This document shows, in pieces, positions 1 through 8,817 of a stretch of DNA of 64,000 nt. The notes below the pieces were generated by a model. That model had not been told where the DNA came from, did no database searches, and saw nothing but the letters and a program-made list of their open reading frames with translations. How positions within the stretch are numbered: the stretch's first letter is position 1; the number at the start of each line of letters is the position of its first letter. The translations under genes and the position numbers were made by a program. The stretch covers positions 372,001-436,000 of the forward strand of contig NZ_PJAQ01000066.1 in the NCBI RefSeq assembly GCF_002836775.1, in the 5' to 3' direction. This DNA is from Colwellia sp. 12G3 (GTDB taxonomy: Bacteria > Pseudomonadota > Gammaproteobacteria > Enterobacterales > Alteromonadaceae).

Positions 1-207
1 ACCTGTTGTGGCTGCTTGTCCTACTGTGCCGTAAAATGCCCAAGACGTACAGCTAACACCAAGCGATAAACTATAAACCCAAGGTTTGCAGCTCCAGTTT
101 TCAGGTGCTTGATTCTGACCCCAATGGGCAACTACAAAAAGAAGCGCTAAATAGGCAATAGAAAGTACGGTAATAAGCCAAGTATCAAGTGATAGCCAAA
201 CTAACAA
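1..207 (-). CDS. SSF-domain sensor histidine kinase, N-terminus only (cut by window edge)
   Basis: Reading the minus strand from 207 gives an uninterrupted frame to the window edge. It begins with a hydrophobic helix, then reads WLITVLSIAYLALLFVVAHW and, about 20 residues on, GVSCTSWAFYGTVGQAA. This is the usual beginning of the large CbrA/PutP-like proteins in which a sodium:solute symporter fold is fused to a histidine kinase. In-frame stops lie upstream, and the best start is a TTG at 207 preceded by AAAGGA. Only 69 codons are visible, so the kinase half is assumed from the family. A stand-alone sodium/solute symporter is the alternative. It is transcribed away from the MFS gene at 392, sharing a 184-bp intergenic region. 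Confidence 0.6.
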   Translation of the reverse strand, partial: MLVWLSLDTWLITVLSIAYLALLFVVAHWGQNQAPENWSCKPWVYSLSLGVSCTSWAFYGTVGQAATTG

Positions 208-391
208 AAGCTGTCCTTTATATTTTAAGTCGTGATAAAAGTAACTGGTTTTTAATGTTATAGGGATATAACACTACAGTCAGCATATCATGCTCTATTG
301 AGTGAGGTAGTGAACTAAGGTAGTAGTTATTTGCTGACAATCATACGTTAACCTAACACTATACATTTCCTTTGTTCAGAAACTATCATAT

Positions 392-1642
392 ATGAAAATC
401 ACTAACAAATACCTAGTTGAAGCCATTGTTTTTATTAGCTATGTATTATTTGCAATGGCTTGGGTAGGTGGTACTGCAAGTATGGGGCAAATCATGTCTG
501 TCATGCACGTAGATAGCTTAGCCTCCGCCAGCTTTATTAGTGGAGCGGTAACTTTGGCTAAAATTGTTGGTACTTTCGGGGCGGCTTGGATAGCAATAAA
601 ATTTGGTATTAAGTACGCTTTTTTTATTGCCAGTTTATTTATCGCTATTGGTTTATTAACCCCGTTAGCACCAAATTATGAATTATTGTTACTGAGCCGA
701 TTTTTGATGGGCTTAGGTGGCGCTTTTATGATTGTCTATTTTAACCCGATTGTTATGCATTGGTTTTCCCCTGAGGAGCGGCCAGTCATTAACGGCCTTA
801 ATGCAGTTGCTTTTAATATTGGCACTGGTGTTGTGTTATGGAAAATGGCAGCAATTAATCAATTTACGGGTGATTGGAAGATTAGCTTAATTACCTTTTC
901 TATCGCCAGTTTATTGTTCAGCTTTGTTTGGTTATTAGTAAAATTTGAACCTGAAAATGCCGATATAAACAAAGGTGATGAAGCTATTGAGCATTATAGT
1001 TATATGGATGGCCTTAAAGACAAGTTTAATTGGGCCTATGGTTTAACATATTCAGGTTTATTAGCCTTTTATATTTGCCTATTTACCTTCTACCCCAAAG
1101 CGGGCATTAGTCAAAGTAAATGGGTGATTGGTTTTGGTATTGTCGGTACACTCGCAGGCATTATTTACAGTAAAAAAATGCCGCTACGTTTGCCTGTAAT
1201 TCGATGGTCTGGCGCTGTGATGGTGATCACTATTATAGGGCTGTCTTTTAGTTCGAGTGAGTGGCTACAAGCCTTATCAGCTATTGTGTTGGGTTTCTTT
1301 ATCTTCTTCCCAGTCACTGCTCTAGTGTCTATTCCTCATGAATTACCCAAGATGACAAGCCAGCGTATTACCGTGGTGTTTAGCCTTTTTTATTCTATTA
1401 GTTACTTGCTCTCTACAATTGTTTTATGGTTATTTGGCAAGTTGGTTGATGTAAACCAAGGTGATTACACCGCGTCATTTATTCTAATTTCCCTTGTAAG
1501 TTGTACCTTTTTTATTGGCAGTTTCTTTTTACCTGAAACAGGGAGGAAAAAAGCAGTCACCGCTGACGATAATAATGAAATCCAACGTGCTGGCACCCAT
1601 GACAAAGTTAAACTAAATGAGGAAAAATTATGCGCGGAATAA
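392..1642 (+). CDS. MFS transporter (inner membrane)
   Basis: 416 residues, almost entirely hydrophobic, with about 12 predicted membrane segments and a charged loop near residues 190-210 separating two halves. The stretch LLLLSRFLMGLGGAF near residue 100 is a typical MFS signature region. It would move a small solute across the inner membrane, but the sequence does not reveal the substrate. The ATG at 392 has only a weak ribosome-binding site. Its end overlaps the esterase gene at 1630 by 13 bp, so the two are translationally coupled and probably handle the same compound. The closeness to the 3-hydroxybutyrate genes suggests a carboxylate or ester substrate, which is inference only. Confidence 0.8.
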   Translation: MKITNKYLVEAIVFISYVLFAMAWVGGTASMGQIMSVMHVDSLASASFISGAVTLAKIVGTFGAAWIAIKFGIKYAFFIASLFIAIGLLTPLAPNYELLLLSRFLMGLGGAFMIVYFNPIVMHWFSPEERPVINGLNAVAFNIGTGVVLWKMAAINQFTGDWKISLITFSIASLLFSFVWLLVKFEPENADINKGDEAIEHYSYMDGLKDKFNWAYGLTYSGLLAFYICLFTFYPKAGISQSKWVIGFGIVGTLAGIIYSKKMPLRLPVIRWSGAVMVITIIGLSFSSSEWLQALSAIVLGFFIFFPVTALVSIPHELPKMTSQRITVVFSLFYSISYLLSTIVLWLFGKLVDVNQGDYTASFILISLVSCTFFIGSFFLPETGRKKAVTADDNNEIQRAGTHDKVKLNEEKLCAE

Positions 1643-2601
1643 TATCTCCTAAATTAGCACCTTTTCTTGACCAAGCTAATAATGCGATAGCCGAAGCTAA
1701 AGCAACAGGGCTGGGGTTTAGTAGTGAAGTGATTAGGCAGGGCCTAGATAACTTGGCTCCATTGATTGGCTCTGGGCCGAATGTGGATATAGTTAAGAAC
1801 AGCTACTTAGCTACTCCTAGTCATAATATCCCAGTACGTATATATAACCCGGCTTCTAATGATGTTTTACCTGTGTTACTACACTTTCATGGTGGCGGCC
1901 ATATGTGTGGCAGCCTTGAGTTATATGACCCTATAAGTAGAAAACTGGCGCTGGCAGCTCAAGCTATTGTCATTTGTGTCGATTATCGTTTAGCTCCTGA
2001 ACATCCATATCCAGCAGGTTTAGATGATTGTCAGCAATTATTGTTGCACTATAAAACGTTAATTTTTGATATGAAACACAGTGATGAGTTGTTCATTGCT
2101 GGTGATAGTGCAGGAGGCGCACTTTGTACAAGCTTAGTGATGAATAACCAACATAATGAGTCGGTAAAAATAGCGAAGCAAATCCTTATCTATCCAAGCG
2201 TAGATTACACTATGAGTAGTAGCTCTATTAAAGAAAATGGCCAAGGATTTTTATTAGAAACAGATAAAATTTGCTGGTACTTTGAACAATACTTCCAACT
2301 AAGTGACTCTGTTGATAGTGAAACAGCCCAAGCAAAAATAGCGAGAGCATCACCGTTATTAGGTGAGTTCACTAACAATATGCCAGCAACCTTAGTGATC
2401 ACCGCAGGATGCGATCCCCTGAGAGATGAAGGCCTTGAATATACTAAGTCATTAACCGAGGTCGGCGTTGAAGTGGAACATCATGCATTTGACGGTATGA
2501 CTCACGCTTATATGTTACTGGATGAATTGGTCAGCGAAGAGTGCTTGGCTACTTATCGACTCATTAGCGAGTTCATTAAAGCCTCTCCTGTTAAGTCATA
2601 A
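1630..2601 (+). CDS. alpha/beta hydrolase, hormone-sensitive-lipase (acetyl esterase) family
   Basis: 323 residues with the complete HSL-family signature: oxyanion-hole motif HGGG at residues 87-90, nucleophile elbow GDSAGG with Ser160, probable Asp262 in CDPLRDEG and His292 in THAY. No signal peptide, so it is cytoplasmic. These enzymes hydrolyse short-chain carboxylic esters. The start at 1630 is supported by GAGGA about 7 bp upstream inside the end of the MFS gene. Coupling to a transporter and closeness to 3-hydroxybutyrate genes make a hydroxyacid ester or short oligomer a reasonable substrate guess, but this is inferred from context. A clear hairpin terminator follows at 2633. Confidence 0.88.
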   Translation: MRGIISPKLAPFLDQANNAIAEAKATGLGFSSEVIRQGLDNLAPLIGSGPNVDIVKNSYLATPSHNIPVRIYNPASNDVLPVLLHFHGGGHMCGSLELYDPISRKLALAAQAIVICVDYRLAPEHPYPAGLDDCQQLLLHYKTLIFDMKHSDELFIAGDSAGGALCTSLVMNNQHNESVKIAKQILIYPSVDYTMSSSSIKENGQGFLLETDKICWYFEQYFQLSDSVDSETAQAKIARASPLLGEFTNNMPATLVITAGCDPLRDEGLEYTKSLTEVGVEVEHHAFDGMTHAYMLLDELVSEECLATYRLISEFIKASPVKS

Positions 2602-2632
2602 TAGCTAACCCATCCTTAAACTCCTTTTCTTG

Positions 2633-2660
2633 ACCGAGCTTGATAGGCTCGGTATTTTTC
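2633..2660 (+). terminator. Rho-independent terminator after the MFS/esterase operon
   Basis: Perfect 7-bp stem ACCGAGC / GCTCGGT with a 7-nt loop, followed by TATTTTTC on the plus strand, 32 bp past the esterase stop codon. Confidence 0.75.
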
Positions 2661-2817
2661 TTATCAATTACTTTTATATACATATTTTTAGTTATTGGCT
2701 TAAAAGTATTAATAGTTCTTACCGTTATAATTTTGACCACATTTGTGAATGGGCAGGATAAGTCAAATTTCAGGCTCAACATGAGTTTGAACCGTACTAC
2801 ACAATATTCATCATGTT

Positions 2818-3131
2818 ATACCAAGTTGATTAAGTTCTTTCCCACTCAGCGAGAATTAAAAGGCTTAGAGGCAAGGCATTGATTGAAGATAATGGTTATT
2901 CAGGAGAATAAGCTCCTGCATTCTCTAATAAGCTGCATATATGCAGCGTCCTTGTCAAAATCAATAACGCAGCATGTAAACCTTTTAAACTCGCCCTCTG
3001 GGAGCTTTCTCGATGTCCACTAACATCGTTAAGTTTATTTGATTTAGAATGACTAAACCGAAACAAATTTTCCCTGTTATTGAACATCGAGTAGAGCTCT
3101 GAGTTGGGAAGGAATTTAATCAAATTGGTAT
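2818..3131. mobile_element. MITE-like element, copy A (longer form)
   Basis: A 314-bp non-coding block bounded by imperfect terminal inverted repeats: ATACCAAGTTGATTAAGTTC at the left end and the complement of ATACCAATTTGATTAAATTC at the right, each followed by TTCCCA(A/C)CTCAG. The reverse complement of nearly the whole block recurs at 21186-21450. Copy A carries about 49 extra bases near 2902-2950, including the 16-bp palindrome GCTGCATATATGCAGC. No transposase is present, so it would be a non-autonomous element. It occupies most of the otherwise gene-free interval 2602-3324. The apparent minus-strand reading frame through it (3273-2896) is not considered a gene. A target-site duplication is not clear. 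Confidence 0.75.
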
Positions 3132-3268
3132 TATCTAGTGATCTCATATAACCACTAAAAATAAGTGCCTCTTTAGTAGCATATGAAATAATGAATGTTT
3201 CAAATAATGTGAGGAGGTAATGGCTGCCTGTATTGTTGTGGCGAGTTTTACTCAAGAAAATAAGTGAG

Positions 3269-3304
3269 ACCAAGATAAAATAACTAAAATTTATTTACCT
3301 TGGT
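3269..3304 (-). terminator. possible terminator downstream of the minus-strand 3HB operon
   Basis: ACCAAG (3269-3274) pairs with CTTGGT (3299-3304), with further partial pairing of the AT-rich interior. It lies 20 bp after the stop of the gene ending at 3325. There is no strong T-run, so the call is tentative. The rest of 3132-3324 shows nothing else recognisable. Confidence 0.3.
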
Positions 3305-3324
3305 GTATGGGTTAGGAGTATTTT

Positions 3325-3726
3325 TTACAAAACTGCTTGCGCTGCTCTGAAGGCTTCTTGTGCTGCTGGCGCACCACAATAAACTGCGCTATGTAGTAGT
3401 ACTTCACGAATTTCTTCAGCAGTTGCACCATTATTAAGTGCACCACGAATATGACCTTTGAGTTCTTGTGGCGCTTTTAAAGCGGTTAACATGGCAATAG
3501 TCACTAAACTACGAGTTTTTAAATCTAAGCCCTGACGTTGCCATGTAGATCCCCAACCATGATCGTTTATATAATCTTGCATAGGTTGAGTAAAGTCAGT
3601 GGCTTTGGTTAAAGCAGCATCTACAAAAGTATCACCCATCACTTTTCGTCTGATACTTTCACCAGCAGATAATTCAGGGGATCTTTCTTTTAAGTTAGTT
3701 TGCTTAGATACGGTTTTATTCGTCAT
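3325..3726 (-). CDS. carboxymuconolactone decarboxylase family protein (PcaC-like)
   Basis: 133 residues matching the all-helical CMD/AhpD fold. Diagnostic segments are LDLKTRSLVTIAMLTAL, the region around GHIRGALNNGATAEEIREVL, and HSAVYCGAPAAQEAF, where PcaC enzymes place their conserved His and Cys. PcaC itself decarboxylates 4-carboxymuconolactone in protocatechuate degradation, but no other pca gene is nearby. The enzyme begins 2 bp after the thiolase stop and so belongs to the 3-hydroxybutyrate operon. Its real role there is not evident. A redox or decarboxylase function for a beta-keto compound is possible. The family call is firm and the specific function is not. Confidence 0.8.
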   Translation of the reverse strand: MTNKTVSKQTNLKERSPELSAGESIRRKVMGDTFVDAALTKATDFTQPMQDYINDHGWGSTWQRQGLDLKTRSLVTIAMLTALKAPQELKGHIRGALNNGATAEEIREVLLHSAVYCGAPAAQEAFRAAQAVL

Positions 3727-3728
3727 AA

Positions 3729-4913
3729 TTAAAGTACCTCAATGGCAATTGCTACCGCTTCACCGCCACCAATACATAAACTGGCAACACCTTTCTTTAG
3801 TTTTCTATTTAGTAGGGCATGTAATAGTGTAGTGACAATTCTTGCGCCACTAGCGCCAAGCGGATGACCTAATGCACAAGCGCCACCGTTGACGTTGACT
3901 TTGTTTGGATCAATATCGAGACTGTTTATGGCTAACATGGTAACCATGGCAAAAGCTTCGTTAATTTCCCAAAGGTCCACTTCTTCCTTTTGCCACTGAG
4001 CTTTTGTTAATAAGGCGTTGATAGCGCCAATAGGTGCTAAGGTGAAGTCTTTAGGGGCTTGGGCATGGCTGGCATGTGCAATAATACGGGCAAGTGGTTT
4101 TAAACCCTTTTGTTTTGCTGATGATGCTTTCATCATCACTAATGCTGCTGCGCCATCTGAAATAGATGAAGCATTGGCTGCAGTAATGGTACCGCCTTTA
4201 GAAAAAGCAGAACGCAAGTTAGGTATTTTAGCTTTATTAACTAATGCTGGTGCTTCATCGGTAGTGACAATGGTATCACCACGCCGACTTGTCACCGTAA
4301 ATGGGGATATTTCATTGTCAAAAGCACCCGATGTAATCGCTGCTGTTGCTTTGTTTAGTGAGCTGACGGCAAAACTATCCATGTCGGCTCTGGTTAATTT
4401 TTTTTCATCGGCAGTTATTTGTGCAAAGCAGCCCATGGCTATATTTTCATAAGCATCTTCGAGACCATCAGTCATCATGTGGTCATTGATGGCGCCGTGC
4501 CCCATTCGAAAGCCAGCTCTCGCATTAGCTAGCATGTAAGGTGCATTGCTCATGCTTTCCATACCGCCTGCGATAACAACATTCATAGAGCCGGCTTTAA
4601 TAAGATCATGAGCAAACATCATAGCTTTTATGCCAGAGCCACATACTTTGTTTATGGTTGTTGCGCCTGTTTTTTGTGATAAACCTGCTTTTAATGCCGC
4701 TTGCCTTGCTGGCGCTTGACCTAGCCCGGCAGGTAAGACACAACCCATAATGACTTCATCTATATCGTCACTATCAAGGTTCGAGCTTGCCAGTGCACTT
4801 CTAATTGCAGAAGCACCTAAATCTGTTGCAGCAACACTGTTAAAGCAACCTTGAAAGCTGCCCAGGGGGGTACGCTGGGCAGCGACAATAACAATGTCAT
4901 CTTCTGAGTTCAT
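3729..4913 (-). CDS. acetyl-CoA C-acetyltransferase (thiolase)
   Basis: 394 residues, the normal length of a biosynthetic/degradative thiolase II. The acyl-accepting Cys91 is in NKVCGSGIKAM. The second catalytic block is GGACALGHPLGASGAR with His350, and the final Cys380 is in CIGGGEAVAI. It cleaves acetoacetyl-CoA into two acetyl-CoA in the cytoplasm, the last step of 3-hydroxybutyrate use. The C-terminal motif has E-A-V where many thiolases have another glycine, a mild deviation. It lies between the 3-hydroxybutyrate dehydrogenase gene (127 bp upstream) and the PcaC-like gene (2 bp downstream) on the same strand. Confidence 0.92.
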   Translation of the reverse strand: MNSEDDIVIVAAQRTPLGSFQGCFNSVAATDLGASAIRSALASSNLDSDDIDEVIMGCVLPAGLGQAPARQAALKAGLSQKTGATTINKVCGSGIKAMMFAHDLIKAGSMNVVIAGGMESMSNAPYMLANARAGFRMGHGAINDHMMTDGLEDAYENIAMGCFAQITADEKKLTRADMDSFAVSSLNKATAAITSGAFDNEISPFTVTSRRGDTIVTTDEAPALVNKAKIPNLRSAFSKGGTITAANASSISDGAAALVMMKASSAKQKGLKPLARIIAHASHAQAPKDFTLAPIGAINALLTKAQWQKEEVDLWEINEAFAMVTMLAINSLDIDPNKVNVNGGACALGHPLGASGARIVTTLLHALLNRKLKKGVASLCIGGGEAVAIAIEVL

Positions 4914-5040
4914 ATGTTTTTCTCCTAAATTTATTGATGTTAGGTTATGTTGGCTGTTAAATGGCCGAGCGATAATTTATGTCATCAGGATGCTCATCTA
5001 TAAATTAGCTACAGGTTAACTACTGATTACTTGAGGATTG

Positions 5041-5838
5041 TTACTGCGCCGTCCAAGCACCATCCATAGGTAGCGAAGAGCCAGTAATACTACGAGCGCT
5101 GTCACTGCAAAGAAATAATATGAATTCACCTATTTGGCGCGGATCCATCATTTCAGGTAAGGGTTGTTTTGCGGTAATAAGTTGGTATTTTGCTTGTTCA
5201 AAACTACTGTTATCTTTTTCCGAGATTTCTGAAATCTGGTCATTAATTAATGGTGTATCAACCCAACCTGGGCATATAGCGTTAGCAGTAATACCGTCCT
5301 CGGCACATTCAAGGGCAACAACTTTGGTCAAACCAACAATGCCATGTTTGGCGGCACAATAAGCAGCTTTGTTTTTAGAAGCAACTAGACCATGTACTGA
5401 AGCTATATTAATAATGCGGCCCCAAGCATTTCCTTTCATCCCTGCTAATGAATGCTGAATGGTGTGAAAAGCAGCTGTAAGGTTAATTGCTATGATGGCA
5501 TTCCATTTACTTTCAGGAAAAGTGTCAACTGCTTGGGTGTGTTGAATACCAGCATTATTGATCAAGATATCAATTGTACCCATAGTTTTTAACGCTTTGG
5601 TCATGAAGGTACTAATGGCATCAGAGTCCATTAAATTTGCATTATCGAACAAGGTTTTTATTTGATACTTTTGCGCAAACTCTTGCGCGAGATTTTCACC
5701 TTCTTCATTATTCATTAAGCCGTGCAACACTAAATTAATGCCCTGTTCCGCTAGAACATGTGCACTTGCTAAACCAATACCGCTTGTGGAACCAGTGATA
5801 AGTGCTGTTTTACCTTTTAACGATTTATTTTCTAACAT
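5041..5838 (-). CDS. bdhA: 3-hydroxybutyrate dehydrogenase (short-chain dehydrogenase)
   Basis: 265 residues of the classical SDR fold: TGSTSGIG cofactor loop at residues 15-22, NNAG near 94-97, catalytic Ser147, Tyr160 and Lys164 in SVHG...AAYCAAKHG. The sequence around INIASVHGLVASKNKAAY and the PGWVDTPL segment are characteristic of bacterial BdhA. It oxidises (R)-3-hydroxybutyrate to acetoacetate with NAD. The flanking thiolase and acetoacetate CoA-transferase complete the pathway, which supports this over a generic SDR. Upstream (5839-6186) lies its promoter region. Confidence 0.88.
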   Translation of the reverse strand: MLENKSLKGKTALITGSTSGIGLASAHVLAEQGINLVLHGLMNNEEGENLAQEFAQKYQIKTLFDNANLMDSDAISTFMTKALKTMGTIDILINNAGIQHTQAVDTFPESKWNAIIAINLTAAFHTIQHSLAGMKGNAWGRIINIASVHGLVASKNKAAYCAAKHGIVGLTKVVALECAEDGITANAICPGWVDTPLINDQISEISEKDNSSFEQAKYQLITAKQPLPEMMDPRQIGEFILFLCSDSARSITGSSLPMDGAWTAQ

Positions 5839-6186
5839 AGTGTTTCCTCAAAATATTTTTAAAAAGAGATCCGCACTTCCCTGTGCTGAAATTAAAGGGA
5901 AATAAGCGTATAAGACTTACATCCGAAGTCGATTGTTTGGTGTTTACCAAGCATCTTTATTACTTGCTAGGCAAAGTAACTTTTAATAAGGGTTTAACAG
6001 TGCCTAGTAATGCGATGTCATTACCTTAGCTGAATTGATGATGAGTTGATTTACTACCTTAGTGCCACTTCATGAGGGGGGGGAAAGTGACGTAGTTATT
6101 TAAAGACTTATTTAAAGAAAGTTTATTAATAAACCTTCTTTAATAAGTAGGTTATAGGCAAGGAAGAATAGTAGCGATAAGTTTTA
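5839..6186. other. intergenic region upstream of bdhA, holding an inverted repeat and a G8 run
   Basis: 348 bp between the LysR gene and bdhA, both on the minus strand. It contains a run of eight G (6076-6083) and an AT-rich near-perfect palindrome at 6114-6141. No gene-like frame was seen. The bdhA promoter should lie here but I cannot place it with confidence. Confidence 0.5.
6114..6141 (-). terminator. inverted repeat, possible terminator of the LysR gene
   Basis: 28-bp inverted repeat with one mismatched pair, centred on GTTTATTAATAAAC, located 46 bp after the LysR stop. It lacks GC pairs and a long T-run, so it could equally be an operator for bdhA. Confidence 0.35.
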
Positions 6187-7089
6187 TTACTCTGTTTTTT
6201 CTTGAGGAGCTTTATGTTGGAGAATAGATAAAAACTCAGCCGCAGCATGTGAAAAAAGGTGTCGACGTTTGCTAATGATACCTACTCGTCGGCTAATAAT
6301 AGGCTCGTTTAATTCACAATATTTAAGGTTTAATGCGGAAAGTTGCTGCTTATAGAGTGAGGGAATAGCACTAATGCCGAGATTATTTGCCACCATTTGT
6401 ACAGCTGTTGCTAATTGATTGGACTCAAAAACAATGTTTAAGAAAACATTTTGTTTTGCTAGGGTTTCATCAAGTAATAAGCGAATACTTGATGGTCTTT
6501 GTAAGGTGATAAATGGATAGTTACTAAGGTCCTGCCATTGTATGTTTTTTACTTTTTCGAGCGGGTGACCTTTTGGAAAGGCAGCAATGAATTTATCTGT
6601 GAATAACGTTTCGAAGTTTAAATCGTCAGAGCTTCCAGGATCAAAGCTAATGGCAAACTCTACTTTACCTGCACGTACCATTTCTACCGCATCTTCTGCG
6701 ATAACATCATGCACTTTTACTTTTATTGCTGGGTGTCGGCTGTTAAAAGTAACTAACTGTTTCGGCAGTAGTGTACTGGCAAAAGAGGGCATTGCAGCAA
6801 AGTTTAAATTGCCACGTTTGAGGGAAAAGGACTCATGTAGCTCAACGAGGGCATTATCAAAATCGCCAAGTAACCTTTTAGCTACCGGTAAAAATAGCGC
6901 CCCTTCAGGGGTTAAAGCTAAGGCTCTAGTAGATCTCGCAAAGAGTTGACCGCCAATAGTTTCTTCTAATTTTTTAATGGTAATACTTAAAGCCGGCTGA
7001 GAAATATGTAATAGCTCGCATGCTTCTGCAAAGCTTTTAACCTGTGCAATAGCTAGGAATGCCCTGATTTGTTTTATGGTGATATTCAT
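6187..7089 (-). CDS. LysR-family transcriptional regulator of the 3-hydroxybutyrate genes
   Basis: 300 residues, the standard LTTR length. Winged HTH occupies about residues 1-60 (IKQIRAFLAIAQVKSFAEAC, then LHISQPALSITIKKLEE), and a periplasmic-binding-protein-like effector domain fills residues 90-295. It is divergent from the CoA-transferase genes, with 196 bp between, and upstream of bdhA on its own strand. It therefore probably senses a ketone-body intermediate and activates one or both units. An inverted repeat at 7193-7226 is a candidate binding region. The effector is not known from the sequence. Confidence 0.85.
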   Translation of the reverse strand: MNITIKQIRAFLAIAQVKSFAEACELLHISQPALSITIKKLEETIGGQLFARSTRALALTPEGALFLPVAKRLLGDFDNALVELHESFSLKRGNLNFAAMPSFASTLLPKQLVTFNSRHPAIKVKVHDVIAEDAVEMVRAGKVEFAISFDPGSSDDLNFETLFTDKFIAAFPKGHPLEKVKNIQWQDLSNYPFITLQRPSSIRLLLDETLAKQNVFLNIVFESNQLATAVQMVANNLGISAIPSLYKQQLSALNLKYCELNEPIISRRVGIISKRRHLFSHAAAEFLSILQHKAPQEKTE

Positions 7090-7192
7090 CTATGCACTCC
7101 AGTTAAGTTAAAATTAATACACCGCTATTTATACACAGAAATCTAAAATTCGTAGCCAACTATTTATAATAAAAAGTTATCAATACTTAATA

Positions 7193-7226
7193 TTAATCAA
7201 TTTTACAAATCCGCACAATTGATTAA
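7193..7226. promoter_or_regulatory. dyad in the LysR/CoA-transferase divergent promoter
   Basis: Perfect 10-bp arms TTAATCAATT (7193-7202) and AATTGATTAA (7217-7226) separated by 14 bp, in the middle of the 196-bp divergent region. LysR proteins usually bind T-N11-A dyads, often in pairs, and this is the most symmetrical sequence there. Assignment to the LysR protein is inference. Confidence 0.45.
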
Positions 7227-7285
7227 AACTGATAAACACTTAAAACTTACTAAGGACTTTTCACTAAAGTGAAAAGTAATAAGCG

Positions 7286-7993
7286 ATGTCAGGATTTGAT
7301 AAAGTTGTTCATAGTTATGAAGAAGCGATGTCTGGGTTAACGGATAATATGACTATTATTGCTGGTGGCTTTGGTCTTTGTGGTATTCCAGAGAATCTCA
7401 TCAGTGAAATACAACGTAAAGGTACAAGAGGACTGACTTTAGTTTCTAATAACTGTGGTGTAGATGATTTTGGTTTGGGGCTTTTGTTACCTAATCGTCA
7501 AATTAAAAAAATCATTGCTTCTTATGTCGGTGAAAATGCAGAATTTGAAAGACAAATGATGTCAGGAGAGTTGAATGTTGAGCTAACACCTCAAGGTACA
7601 CTGGCTGAAAAAATACGTGCTGGCGGTGCTGGTATTCCTGCCTTTTATACCGCCACTGGTGTAGGTACGCTGGTAGCAGAAGGTAAAGATGAACGTCAGT
7701 TTAAGGGGCGGGATTATATTTTAGAGGAGTCCATTACAGGTGACTTTGCCATTGTTAAAGCATGGAAAGCAGATCGTTATGGCAACCTTGTCTTTAGAAA
7801 AACAGCCCGTAACTTTAACCCTCTGGCGGCAACAGCCGGAAAAATTACTGTTGTTGAAGTCGAGGAAATTGTAGAGCCGGGTCAACTAGACCCTGATGAG
7901 ATTCACACTCCGGGTATCTATGTTAATCGCTTAATTCAAAGTAGTTTTGAGAAACGTATAGAACAGCGCACTACGCGACTTTCAGGAGAGTAA
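7286..7993 (+). CDS. scoA: 3-oxoacid CoA-transferase, subunit A
   Basis: 235 residues matching the alpha subunit of succinyl-CoA:3-ketoacid (acetoacetate) CoA-transferase. The glycine-rich segment [18 protein letters not shown] lies near residues 23-40, [12 protein letters not shown] follows, and [23 protein letters not shown] is typical. With subunit B it transfers CoA from succinyl-CoA to acetoacetate. The gene ends 2 bp before subunit B. A GTG at 7271 (GTGAAAAGT) is in frame, but ATG 7286 gives the usual N-terminus. Confidence 0.92.
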   Translation: MSGFDKVVHSYEEAMSGLTDNMTIIAGGFGLCGIPENLISEIQRKGTRGLTLVSNNCGVDDFGLGLLLPNRQIKKIIASYVGENAEFERQMMSGELNVELTPQGTLAEKIRAGGAGIPAFYTATGVGTLVAEGKDERQFKGRDYILEESITGDFAIVKAWKADRYGNLVFRKTARNFNPLAATAGKITVVEVEEIVEPGQLDPDEIHTPGIYVNRLIQSSFEKRIEQRTTRLSGE

Positions 7994-7995
7994 TC

Positions 7996-8655
7996 ATGGC
8001 TTTATCAAGAGATCAAATCGCGCAGCGTGTGGCACAAGAATTACAAGATGGTTATTACGTTAACTTAGGGATAGGTATACCAACACTGGTTGCTAACTTT
8101 GTGCCTAAAGATATAGAAGTGATGTTGCAATCAGAAAATGGCTTGTTAGGGATGGGAGTTTTCCCTACAGAAGATGCTGTTGATGCTGATTTAATTAATG
8201 CCGGTAAACAAACCGTTACTATGGCAACAGGCGCATCAATCTTTGATTCAGCAGAGTCGTTTGCCATGATACGTGGCGGCCATGTTGATTTAACTGTGTT
8301 AGGAGCCTTTGAAGTTGATGTTAATGGCAATATTGCTTCGTATATGATCCCAGGAAAGCTCATTAAGGGCATGGGCGGCGCGATGGACTTAGTCGCGGGT
8401 GCTGACAATATTATCGTTACCATGACCCACGCATCTAAACATGGTGAGTCTAAATTACTCAGTAATTGCACTTTACCTTTAACTGGTAAAGGTTGTATCA
8501 AAAAAGTGTTAACAGATTTAGCTTTTATTGAAATTAAAGCGGGAAAATTTCATTTACTAGAGCGAGCGCCAGGCGTGTCGGTAGGAGAGATTATAAAGCT
8601 AACTCAGGGTGAACTTGTTGTTGAAGGTGATATTCCTGAAATGCAGTTTAGTTAA
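7996..8655 (+). CDS. scoB: 3-oxoacid CoA-transferase, subunit B
   Basis: 219 residues with the beta-subunit hallmarks: VNLGIGIPTLVANFVP near residue 22-37 and the catalytic glutamate Glu47 in SENGLLGMG, which forms the glutamyl-CoA thioester. GGHVDLTVLGAFEVD and IPGKLIKGMGGAMDLV follow as in the family. It starts 2 bp after subunit A with GGAGAG as ribosome-binding site, a two-gene operon ending at the terminator at 8783. The product acetoacetyl-CoA is the substrate of the thiolase encoded at 3729-4913. Confidence 0.93.
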   Translation: MALSRDQIAQRVAQELQDGYYVNLGIGIPTLVANFVPKDIEVMLQSENGLLGMGVFPTEDAVDADLINAGKQTVTMATGASIFDSAESFAMIRGGHVDLTVLGAFEVDVNGNIASYMIPGKLIKGMGGAMDLVAGADNIIVTMTHASKHGESKLLSNCTLPLTGKGCIKKVLTDLAFIEIKAGKFHLLERAPGVSVGEIIKLTQGELVVEGDIPEMQFS

Positions 8656-8782
8656 ATTGTTTATCAGGCTTCAAAGATAAACGAGACATGCTATCAATAG
8701 TTAGCCTTAACGGGAACAATGATTTATTTTCAAGTGATAACATCAAGTTCAATATGCAATAACAGGTTAATATAATAACTCT

Positions 8783-8817
8783 AGTGCCTAGAAAAAATTT
8801 TCTAGGCACTTTTTTTA
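8783..8817 (+). terminator. Rho-independent terminator after scoAB
   Basis: AGTGCCTAGAAAA pairs with TTTTCTAGGCACT and is followed by seven T. Strong stem, 127 bp past the scoB stop. Confidence 0.85.

Noticed and set aside
3213..3260. GAGGAGG followed by an ATG and a 15-codon frame on the plus strand
   Set aside because: Good ribosome-binding sequence but only 15 codons, with no support as a gene. Probably coincidence in AT-rich DNA.
2896..3273. 125-codon minus-strand frame through the MITE region
   Set aside because: More than half of it lies in the repeat that recurs at 21186-21450, where the frame is not preserved. Its start has no ribosome-binding site.
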